A stretch of DNA of 7,438 bases from positions 1 to 7,438 of the forward strand of contig CADBME010000455.1 of NCBI GenBank assembly GCA_902795715.1, written 5' to 3'. The stretch is from an uncultured Lachnospiraceae bacterium (GTDB lineage Bacteria > Bacillota_A > Clostridia > Lachnospirales > Lachnospiraceae). The first letter of the stretch is position 1. Every line of letters begins with the position of its first letter. Both the position numbers and the translations under genes were made by a program. Shown here in pieces: positions 1 through 6,702 of the stretch. The notes beneath the pieces were generated by a model. The model was not told where the DNA came from. It did no database searches and saw nothing but the letters and a program-made list of their open reading frames with translations.

Positions 1-950
1 TTCCATCCCAAAACAGACCTGGCTTTCGCCGGATTACCCAACAGATTATCTACATCTGTCGGACGGAACCATTGCGGATTTACACACACCAGCATTTTAC
101 CCGTCGCAATGTCATAGCCTTTTTCATCTAGCCCGATTCCTTTCCAGCGCAGGGTAATGCCATTGATTGCAAACGCTTTTTCTGTAAACTCCCGGACCGT
201 GTGCTGCTCGCCGGTCGCAATGACAAAGTCGTCCGGTTTCTCCTGTTGCAGCATCAGCCACATGCATTCCACGTAATCTTTAGCATAGCCCCAGTCACGC
301 AGACTGTCCAGATTACCCAATTCCAGATGATCCTGCAATCCTTCCGCGATGCGGCCTGCCGCCAGGGTAATTTTTCTTGTAACAAAAGTTTCCCCCCGCC
401 GCTCCGATTCATGGTTGAACAGAATCCCGTTACAGGCAAACATACCGTATGCTTCCCGGTATTCTTTAGTGATCCAGAACCCGTACAGTTTGGCAGCCGC
501 ATAGGGTGAATAAGGATGGAAAGGCGTAGTTTCAGACTGCGGTATTTCTTCTGCCCTGCCGAAAAGTTCAGAAGTGGAAGCCTGATATATTTTTATTTTG
601 TCCGCCAGACCAAGAATGCGCACCGCTTCCAAAACACGTAACGTTCCCAGCGCATCCACATCCCCGGAATATTCCGGCACCTCAAAGGAAACCTGTACCT
701 GACTCTGTGCCGCCAGGTTATATATTTCATCCGGTTTTACCAGATTGATTATACGGATTAAAGAAGAAGAATCCGTAAGATCTCCGCTGTGCAGGGTAAT
801 CTTATCCAACAGGTGTTCAATCCGGTCCGTATTGGAAAGAGACGAACGACGACAGATTCCATGTACTTCGTACCCCTTTTCCAGCAAAAGTTCTGCAAGA
901 TATGAACCATCCTGGCCTGTGATGCCTGTAATTAAAGCGATTCGGGACAT
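1..950 (-). CDS. gmd: GDP-mannose 4,6-dehydratase (C-terminus cut by window edge)
   Basis: This enzyme converts GDP-D-mannose to GDP-4-keto-6-deoxy-D-mannose in the cytoplasm, the first committed step towards GDP-L-fucose (also GDP-rhamnose or GDP-perosamine). Translating the minus strand from the ATG at 950-948 gives about 316 residues with no stop before the edge. An extended-SDR Rossmann fold starts at once with GITGQDG (residues 9-15), the NADP-binding glycine motif. [10 protein letters not shown] (122-131) and YAAAK (150-154) supply the catalytic set T126, E128, Y150 and K154. Further family signatures follow: [42 protein letters not shown] and WFRPTDVD. The reading ends in a run typical of the family C-terminus ([11 protein letters not shown]), so probably only a few tens of residues are missing. 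The start has a good GGAGAG site seven bases upstream. It follows the GT10-bearing gene by 42 bases, which favours fucose as the end product. Identification is secure; the final sugar is inferred. Confidence 0.97.
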   Translation of the reverse strand, partial: MSRIALITGITGQDGSYLAELLLEKGYEVHGICRRSSLSNTDRIEHLLDKITLHSGDLTDSSSLIRIINLVKPDEIYNLAAQSQVQVSFEVPEYSGDVDALGTLRVLEAVRILGLADKIKIYQASTSELFGRAEEIPQSETTPFHPYSPYAAAKLYGFWITKEYREAYGMFACNGILFNHESERRGETFVTRKITLAAGRIAEGLQDHLELGNLDSLRDWGYAKDYVECMWLMLQQEKPDDFVIATGEQHTVREFTEKAFAINGITLRWKGIGLDEKGYDIATGKMLVCVNPQWFRPTDVDNLLGNPAKARSVLGW

Positions 951-957
951 GTTTTCA

Positions 958-963
958 CTCTCC
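958..963 (-). promoter_or_regulatory. Ribosome binding site of gmd
   Basis: On the minus strand GGAGAG is followed by seven bases and the ATG at 950-948. This fixes the gmd start, and the encoded protein then begins directly with the first beta strand and glycine-rich loop expected for the family. Confidence 0.75.
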
Positions 964-992
964 GTTATTTACATACTGAAAAAATAGGCGAC

Positions 993-2606
993 TTAAACCA
1001 AACTCATTAACTTTTCTTTCAATGTTAAAAATTTATCATACACATAATCAACTGTACCCGGCAACAGTTTTACCTGCGAAAGAAAAGCTTCATACAGTTT
1101 TTCATTCGTGTTTAGCTCGCACACTTTTTGAATAACTGCATCGTTATTCTCTTTGTTTCCCATTTTCCACAATAGAACGGCGCCCGGATTTACAATGCCG
1201 GGTTCAGGATTTGAGTCGGCCCCTGCATATATGGGGATACTCCCACCCAAAAACGCCTGAAACAGTTTTTCTGTAACATAATTTGGAGTATCAAAGTTTT
1301 CCGGACAGATTGTAAATTTGCAGTTATTCAGAAAAGCTATTTTATTGTCATTATATTTTTCCCACAAAATATCTGTATTGTTTTTCCATTTTCCAGCAGA
1401 CAGAATATTAATTCTGTCTTTTAATGGTTCATAAATGGAATTACGTACGTGCCACTTGTCATGCCGGGCAATGATCGAACACTCATACTTCCCGGAATTC
1501 CGCACATGATTAATATAATCAACCCGTTTCGCAATTGTATCTTTATCCAAAACAGGGTCAAACACATACAACAGCCATAAAGGGAACCTTAAGTAGTTTA
1601 ATTCGCTCCTTTGCGCAAAACCCATGGACAGGCCCACATAGTCAAGACAATAATCAGCATAATCTGAATATAATCCAAACTTCTCATCCAGATTTTCCCC
1701 GGAAAAAAATATATCCTTTTTACTTGCATACTTTGACACGCAGTTTTTATCGCCAAAGACTGAAAACACATTTATATGCTTTATATCAGTATTGTTTTTA
1801 ATAAACAAGTATAGCCAGTCCTTGTTACAATTACAAATTTCAGGATCACAAGACCACCAGTTAATAAAAGTGACCCTGTTATCCGATGTTGTAATCGACC
1901 TTAAAGGAGAACCGTCCTTCCCCCGTTTTGTATTTGTTCTCTTTTCCTGTATACGTCTCCTGATTATAGTGGCATAATTCTTCATCTGTTCCTGTTCACG
2001 GACTCTGCCGGTATTTGTTAAATGAATGCGCCTGCGCACTGTCACCTGCGGCAGCTGCAGAATTTTCAACCCGGATTTTCGTAACCGGAACATCCAGTCA
2101 ACTACTTCCCCGCTTTTCAAACCGGTATCAAAAAAACCTACCTTCAATAAAGCTTCTTTTTTCCCAAAACATCCTGCCATCGAACCAAGGAAAGGAGTTC
2201 CTTTTACGGCAAGTCCACGGGTCTGTTCTGCGTCCAGTTCTTCAGAAACGAACTCTTCTGCCATCCCAAAAGCCACCGCAACCCCATCATTTTGCAAAAG
2301 CCCCTGATATAATAATTCAATAGAGCCCGGCACCAGCATATCATCGGCATCCAAAAACAGCAAATACTCCCCTTTGGCTTCCCTCATTCCATAGTTACGC
2401 GCTGCTGCCGCGCCCTGGTGGCTTTGATGTAAAAGTTTAAGACCGGAGCCTTCCAGTCGTTCTACGCTACCGTCCGTAGAGCCATCATCAATCACAATGA
2501 TTTCTGTTGATAAGGGAACACTTGTCTGTTGTTTTCTTACTGAAGTAACTGCCTGTGCCAGATAGGAACCGGCATTATAGCTGGGAATAATAACAGACAA
2601 TCTCAT
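993..2606 (-). CDS. Two-domain glycosyltransferase: N-terminal GT2 fused to C-terminal GT10 (fucosyltransferase family)
   Basis: A 537-residue protein with two glycosyltransferase units. Residues 1 to about 215 are a GT-A fold GT2 domain: SVIIPSYN at 4-11, DDGSTD at 40-45, DADD at 86-89, VDWMFRL at 169-175 and RRRIHLTNTG at 191-200. Residues about 245-537 resemble GT10: FFSGEN at 300-305 (E304 aligns with the proposed catalytic base of bacterial FucTs), LRFPLWLLY at 339-347, VRNSIYEPL at 387-395, then PENF at 435-438 and NYVTEKL at 442-448. The last block is the GDP-fucose-binding signature, with E446 and K447 as its key residues. A basic linker (about 215-245) joins the halves. The likely role is transfer of fucose from GDP-fucose, plus addition of a second sugar by the GT2 half, on a lipid-linked oligosaccharide. 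Next to gmd, the context fits. In the GT2 half the usual ED pair reads EV (167-168), so that half may be altered or inactive. GC drops sharply near the domain boundary. Start: ATG 2606 with GGGGG seven bases upstream. Confidence 0.88.
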   Translation of the reverse strand: MRLSVIIPSYNAGSYLAQAVTSVRKQQTSVPLSTEIIVIDDGSTDGSVERLEGSGLKLLHQSHQGAAAARNYGMREAKGEYLLFLDADDMLVPGSIELLYQGLLQNDGVAVAFGMAEEFVSEELDAEQTRGLAVKGTPFLGSMAGCFGKKEALLKVGFFDTGLKSGEVVDWMFRLRKSGLKILQLPQVTVRRRIHLTNTGRVREQEQMKNYATIIRRRIQEKRTNTKRGKDGSPLRSITTSDNRVTFINWWSCDPEICNCNKDWLYLFIKNNTDIKHINVFSVFGDKNCVSKYASKKDIFFSGENLDEKFGLYSDYADYCLDYVGLSMGFAQRSELNYLRFPLWLLYVFDPVLDKDTIAKRVDYINHVRNSGKYECSIIARHDKWHVRNSIYEPLKDRINILSAGKWKNNTDILWEKYNDNKIAFLNNCKFTICPENFDTPNYVTEKLFQAFLGGSIPIYAGADSNPEPGIVNPGAVLLWKMGNKENNDAVIQKVCELNTNEKLYEAFLSQVKLLPGTVDYVYDKFLTLKEKLMSLV

Positions 2607-2663
2607 TTTTCAGCCCCCACATCCAAAAAACTATCCGTTGTAAGTTTCACTCCTGTTTTTTAA

Positions 2664-3350
2664 CTATTTTCTTAGCCTTTTAATTTTTCTAAAGGCTTCA
2701 ACTGCCAGTTTTTGTATATCCGAACTTTGAAGTGCTTTTCTGGCATTCGAAACATTCGAATCATGAACTCTGCGTAAATACAGAATCTCATTTACACAAT
2801 GTTCTATATCAATATTTGAAAACTTAAGACGGAAGAGCCAGTCCGTATCTTCTCCATATTCCATCGTTTCGTCGTATAAGCCGATTTCGTCAAACAGCCT
2901 GGCGTCTATCAATGCTGTTGGCAGACACCATTTCCCGACGGTCTGCAAGAGATCTTGCTGCCGGCAGTCAAGCTTGTCTTCCGGAATATCAGTAAAGTTA
3001 CAAAAAGCTGTAAAAACAATGCGACATCCAGGGTGATTTCGTAAATAATCTGTCTGTTTTTGCAGTTTATCCGCTTCCCACAAGTCATCTGAATCAAGTG
3101 AAGCAATCCATTTCCCTTTAACTGCTTTAATCGCAGTATTACGCGCTTTGGAAACACCCGCATGTTCCTGATAGATATAACGGATTCCCTGGTAATTCTC
3201 CACAATTTCCCTGGTATTATCCGTAGAACCGTCATCCACAACGATGACCTCATAGTCCTTAAAGGACTGCCGCTGTATGCTGTCCAATGCACCTTTAATG
3301 AAATGTGCACGATTATAAGTTACCACAATTACGGAAATCAAGGGAGCCAT
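2664..3350 (-). CDS. GT2 family glycosyltransferase
   Basis: A compact 228-residue GT-A fold transferase, complete as read, with no transmembrane segment evident. Motifs in order: ISVIVVTYN at 5-13 (first strand of the nucleotide-binding fold), DDGSTD at 39-44 (nucleotide contact), KARNTAI at 68-74, DSDD at 86-89 (the metal-binding DxD), GEDTDWLFRL at 166-175 (the ED pair, with D168 the likely catalytic base) and RRVHDSNVS at 193-201. It probably adds one sugar from a nucleotide donor to the growing repeat unit at the cytoplasmic face; donor and linkage cannot be read from the sequence. ATG 3350 is preceded by GGAG with a seven-base spacer. It lies 59 bases after the GT2+GT8 gene and 57 bases before the GT2+GT10 gene, with no terminator in either gap. 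Its motif positions match those of the GT2 half of the next gene closely, but it keeps the intact ED pair. Confidence 0.93.
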   Translation of the reverse strand: MAPLISVIVVTYNRAHFIKGALDSIQRQSFKDYEVIVVDDGSTDNTREIVENYQGIRYIYQEHAGVSKARNTAIKAVKGKWIASLDSDDLWEADKLQKQTDYLRNHPGCRIVFTAFCNFTDIPEDKLDCRQQDLLQTVGKWCLPTALIDARLFDEIGLYDETMEYGEDTDWLFRLKFSNIDIEHCVNEILYLRRVHDSNVSNARKALQSSDIQKLAVEAFRKIKRLRK

Positions 3351-3409
3351 ATTTTATCTCCATTAACAATAAAAAAGATTTCTAACCTATTTATCAGAAC
3401 TCCTGCTGA

Positions 3410-5473
3410 TCATGATTTTGTCAATTTCACCCAACACCGTTTTAATGTATAAATAAAACCATATTTCTGCAAATAATAAAATCCTCTCTGCAGTTTTTTC
3501 AAAATAAGTATGAATGCTTTCCTGATTTTAGAAAAGAAAGCCGCTTCATGTTTACAAGTCTGCTTTCCAGACAGATTATCATATATGATTTCCTCATAAA
3601 ACGGCGACCGCCTTGCATAACTCCAAAATACCGTGCCAAAAGCACAGCCAGGAGTATTCCATGGTTTAATATGTGTTGTATAATGAATAATCAGCGGATT
3701 ATTTGCAGCCTGTAAATACGCTTCTGTCACTCTGTTAGAAGAATATTCCGTGACTGCTTTAAACAGATAATATTGAAAGTTAAATCGTTCTGAAATAAAT
3801 TTGACATTATTTTTAAATATAAAATTTAATACATCCTGGTCAACCGCAGGCAACACAGAAAACAAAAGAGACTGTATCATCCTTGAAAAATATTCTTGCC
3901 GGTCAATTGCGCGATTGTTAAATAACAACACACCCGCATTGAAATATTCCTGAAGATTATCTATCCTGAGGTCATTATTAATAAACACGACCTGTTTTTT
4001 TAAAAAAACGGATTCCGGGTACAAGCTGTACGCTAAATGAACCGTATCTTTTACAGCAATCAGTTTCTTGCCGTCAAAGGGTATGTCAAATAACTCATCA
4101 ATATTAGCCTGAAAAATCATGTCTGAATCACATTTCAAAACACGCTCATAACCAGGCATAAGAAGAGGAATCAGCAGATCATAAAACGTTGCAACGCACC
4201 AGTTTTGGGAAGAAATTTTACTTTTCAGATTTCCCAAAAACACCTCAGCATACGTTTTAACACTAATAAACCGGATTACCATATTAACCGGCATAAGGCC
4301 TTTTAATATCTTTTGTTTTTCTTTTGAAAGAATATCATGTAAAACGATGATTTCATACCGTTTATCAGGACTCACATGATCAATCAGAGACAGCAGCGCC
4401 ACGGAAAAATATTTCGCATATTTTTCATCAAATGAAAACACAAGTGTTTTCGTACCATCTTGAGCTCCAGTCGGCTGAATCGTTATTTTTCCCTCTTTCT
4501 GTTCTATGTCTTTAACAATCTCCAGGTAACCTTTAAACCATGATTGACTGAAAAGATCATCCCCAAAAACGGTAAGATACTCACTCCATCCACGATACAT
4601 TAGATTTTTTATATTCTCTTCGTACCTGGTTCCGATTGATTTTTTATAATAATATATAGCGTCACCTATACAGGTTGACAACGTTTTACGTTTTATATGA
4701 TCATCTGCATCCTTAAAAAGATTCCAGATAATCTCGAAAGATTGGAAATGAACGTCAAAATTGGCCAGTCTGATATCACTTCCGTCTAACGATGATGGGT
4801 TGTTAACAGTATGATATATCCACAATTCGCGCACCGTTACAACTCTTTCAGCTTTGTAAATGACAGCAAAATAAAAAGACCGGTCTTCTGCGCATATTAA
4901 TGAATCAAAACGGATATCATTCTCTATCAAAAATGACCGTAAGTATATTTTATTCCATGGTACAACATTACCAAAAATCAACTCGTCCGGATCCTTATGA
5001 ATATTAGCTAATCTGAAATATTCATCTTGCTTTCCTGGGTAGGCTGCCTGCCGGCACGCAACATACTTGCCATTTTTACTGTTTACATTATAATGCATAC
5101 ACGCGCATACTTCTGCATCGTTGTCCTTAGCAAGCCTGTACCATTTTTCATAAGCGCCTTCATCAATCCAGTCATCCGCATCCAGGAAATGAATAAACTC
5201 ACCCCTGGCTGAATCAATCCCCGTATTTCTCGCTGCCCCGGCAAACAAATGATGCTGTGACAATACCCTGATTCTCGCATCTTTGTTTTTATACTCGTTT
5301 AGTATAGCAAGCGAACCATCCGAAGAACCATCATCAACACAAACAATTTCAATGTTTTTTAACGTTGAACCGGTTACTGAATCCAGACATCTGCGAATAT
5401 ATTTTTCTGCGTTAAATACCGGTATTACTACCGATATCAGCGGCTGATCAGAAAGTATAGGCAGTCTGTACAT
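3410..5473 (-). CDS. Two-domain glycosyltransferase: N-terminal GT2 fused to C-terminal GT8
   Basis: A 687-residue protein with two separate catalytic units. The N-terminal GT2 domain (about 11-300) shows ISVVIPVFN at 13-21, DDGSSD at 47-52, AARNTGID at 80-87, DADDW at 98-102, PWNKIY at 172-177 and CAEDRSF at 194-200, an EpsH/EpsJ-like arrangement. The GT8 domain (about 340-610) shows FSFDEKYAKYFSVAL, KCDSDMI at 447-453 (the metal-binding DxD), FNAGVLLFN at 511-519, DQDVLN at 545-550 and HYTTHIKPW at 597-605, all hallmarks of retaining galactosyl/glucosyl transferases of the RfaI/RfaJ and LgtC type. The two halves probably add consecutive sugars to a lipid-linked acceptor. The tail (about 645-687) is rich in Lys/Arg with aromatic residues and could lie along the membrane. 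The start ATG is seven bases after the preceding gene, with its GAGGA site overlapping that gene's stop. The GT8 half is notably AT-rich. The exact sugars cannot be told from sequence. Confidence 0.93.
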   Translation of the reverse strand: MYRLPILSDQPLISVVIPVFNAEKYIRRCLDSVTGSTLKNIEIVCVDDGSSDGSLAILNEYKNKDARIRVLSQHHLFAGAARNTGIDSARGEFIHFLDADDWIDEGAYEKWYRLAKDNDAEVCACMHYNVNSKNGKYVACRQAAYPGKQDEYFRLANIHKDPDELIFGNVVPWNKIYLRSFLIENDIRFDSLICAEDRSFYFAVIYKAERVVTVRELWIYHTVNNPSSLDGSDIRLANFDVHFQSFEIIWNLFKDADDHIKRKTLSTCIGDAIYYYKKSIGTRYEENIKNLMYRGWSEYLTVFGDDLFSQSWFKGYLEIVKDIEQKEGKITIQPTGAQDGTKTLVFSFDEKYAKYFSVALLSLIDHVSPDKRYEIIVLHDILSKEKQKILKGLMPVNMVIRFISVKTYAEVFLGNLKSKISSQNWCVATFYDLLIPLLMPGYERVLKCDSDMIFQANIDELFDIPFDGKKLIAVKDTVHLAYSLYPESVFLKKQVVFINNDLRIDNLQEYFNAGVLLFNNRAIDRQEYFSRMIQSLLFSVLPAVDQDVLNFIFKNNVKFISERFNFQYYLFKAVTEYSSNRVTEAYLQAANNPLIIHYTTHIKPWNTPGCAFGTVFWSYARRSPFYEEIIYDNLSGKQTCKHEAAFFSKIRKAFILILKKLQRGFYYLQKYGFIYTLKRCWVKLTKS

Positions 5474-5477
5474 TTTT

Positions 5478-5482
5478 TCCTC
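5478..5482 (-). promoter_or_regulatory. Ribosome binding site of the GT2-GT8 gene, overlapping the upstream stop codon
   Basis: Reading the minus strand, the upstream GT2 gene ends with TGA at 5483-5481, and the GAGGA site of the next gene uses the last two bases of that stop. A short A-run then leads into the ATG at 5473. Such overlap usually means coupled translation of the two genes, supporting a shared transcript. Confidence 0.75.
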
Positions 5483-6467
5483 AATTCCGCCTCTTTATAA
5501 GGCCTGAAAATATAAGGGATTTTATAACATAATAAAATGCACCTGGAAAACGTAACAGCAGATAAAAAGCGCTTCGTGCTTTAAAACTGCCATTTTTTAA
5601 CTGTATATCCTGACTATTTAACCACTTGGAAACATCTTGCAGCACAAACAAATCTTCATCATTATTGACAAGAAAAACTGCATACTGCAAAGCTGTTGAC
5701 GCGATCTCACGATTCACAATATCAAGCATATCCGGGTGCTTTTTCTTAATGAACAGGTAGCGTTTTCTCCTTTGGATATATAACCACTTGTAATCATCAC
5801 CTGTACGATATCCAACATCTGTAATGCTTCCTCTTCTCCTTCTTTTATAATAAAGAACATCATGCAGTATCGCTATTCTGACGGCCCGGTCTATTACCTC
5901 ATGAAGCACAGCGGCATCTTCATAAATTTCCCCTTCGGGAAATAAAACACCATCCCATAATTCTTTTTTATAAATCTTATTCCAAACCTCTGGAGCAATC
6001 TTTCCGGTAAGGCGCTCCCTTAGGACAATTTCCATAGGGTAAACACCTTCTTCTAATTGAGACCGGTTAACAGAATTTTTATTAACATCGCCATTAGCAT
6101 AGACGTAGTCAAAAATAGCCATCTGTACCTGATTATTATTTACGGCAGCAAAAGCTTTCTGACAAAAATCCTCTCCAACCCAGTCATCACTGTCTGCAAA
6201 CATAATCCAACCGCCGCGTGCCATAGACAGTCCGACATTTCTCGCAACGCTTACGCCCCGGTTATTTTGATAATGATATTTTATCCGAGTATTCTTTGCT
6301 GCATAATCTTCACAAATTGCGGTTTCTGTTTCGTTCCCGCCATCATTAACCAGTATTATTTCATAATCAGAAAAAGTTTGCCGCAGAAGGCTGTCTAAAC
6401 TGCGTTTGAGTTCTTTCTCCACATGATATACAGGTACAATGACTGATATGGCCGGTGATTTATCCAT
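5481..6467 (-). CDS. GT2 family glycosyltransferase (EpsJ/EpsH-like)
   Basis: A complete 328-residue GT2 enzyme of the polysaccharide-biosynthesis type. Motifs: ISVIVPVYH at 7-15, NDGG at 41-44 (a variant of the usual DDGS), VSVARNVGL at 72-80, DSDDW at 93-97 (metal-binding DxD), WNKIYKKEL at 162-170, GEIYEDA at 179-185 (acidic pair, with D184 the likely base) and YYKRRRRGSIT at 206-216. The C-terminal third (from about 225) is helical in character, basic, and ends in a hydrophobic/aromatic stretch (FYLLLRFPGAFYYVIKSLIF, 301-320) followed by KRRN, suggesting peripheral membrane attachment rather than a clear spanning helix. It probably adds one sugar to the repeat unit. The ATG at 6467 is the first possible ATG, because a TGA lies in frame two codons upstream. 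The nearest purine-rich site (GAGGA, 6481-6485) is 13 bases away, longer than ideal. Its first bases overlap the 3' end of the remnant reading frame by eight bases, in another frame. Confidence 0.93.
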   Translation of the reverse strand: MDKSPAISVIVPVYHVEKELKRSLDSLLRQTFSDYEIILVNDGGNETETAICEDYAAKNTRIKYHYQNNRGVSVARNVGLSMARGGWIMFADSDDWVGEDFCQKAFAAVNNNQVQMAIFDYVYANGDVNKNSVNRSQLEEGVYPMEIVLRERLTGKIAPEVWNKIYKKELWDGVLFPEGEIYEDAAVLHEVIDRAVRIAILHDVLYYKRRRRGSITDVGYRTGDDYKWLYIQRRKRYLFIKKKHPDMLDIVNREIASTALQYAVFLVNNDEDLFVLQDVSKWLNSQDIQLKNGSFKARSAFYLLLRFPGAFYYVIKSLIFSGLIKRRN

Positions 6468-6702
6468 TTTCTGTCAATAATCCTCGTTTAAGTTGTATCC
6501 AGAATAATTTTACTTTCATCCAACCGATTATTAATACGACACGCGCATCCCCGGTTCCCCATTTTTCAATGAATAATCTGAGCCCCTCTTCTTTTTCCTC
6601 CAGGTTATTGTTCCACCATGAAAATGTCTGTCGCAAAAAAGTTTGCGTAATATTAGCGCTGGGATTTTTTAGTTCCAAAAACGCAGGTGAAAAAAGCCAA
6701 TT
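6460..6702 (-). pseudogene. Remnant of an unidentified gene (C-terminal fragment, about 70-80 codons)
   Basis: On the minus strand a frame is open from a TAA at 6705-6703 to a TAA at 6462-6460. The translated segment looks like real protein rather than noise, with regular charge and aromatic patterning (QTFLRQTFSWWNNN, EEKEEGLRLFIEKWG, GDARVVLIIGWMKVKLF), but I do not recognise the family. There is no ATG until very near its end. The best alternative start is TTG at 6678, without a Shine-Dalgarno sequence. The frame overlaps the end of the AT-rich GT2 gene and the first bases of the next GT2 gene. Its composition (29 G+C in the 60 bases 6541-6600) differs from the AT-rich gene before it (18 in 6721-6780). 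The likely explanation is that an ancestral gene lost its 5' part when the AT-rich gene recombined in. A short gene translated by reinitiation is the alternative. Confidence 0.5.
6481..6485 (-). promoter_or_regulatory. Distant ribosome binding site of the 6467 GT2 gene
   Basis: GAGGA is the only good Shine-Dalgarno match ahead of the ATG at 6467, but 13 bases separate them, longer than usual. Because the remnant frame ends eight bases into this gene (ATGGATAA), translation may originally have depended on coupling to that lost gene. Confidence 0.4.

Noticed and set aside
201..509. Open frames on the plus strand and in another minus-strand frame inside gmd
   Set aside because: They lie wholly within the clearly coding gmd frame and have no recognisable motifs.
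1535..2323. Several plus-strand open frames of 60-100 codons opposite the GT2-GT10 gene
   Set aside because: They are antisense to a frame full of conserved glycosyltransferase motifs and look like low-complexity noise.
2909..3310. A 133-codon minus-strand frame inside the short GT2 gene
   Set aside because: It is an alternative frame of a gene whose own frame holds all the GT2 motifs.
3401..3416. Short inverted repeat (TCAG...CTGA) and an ATCATGAT palindrome at the end of the GT2-GT8 gene
   Set aside because: The stem is only about four pairs, with no following T-run on the minus strand, so it is not a convincing terminator or operator.
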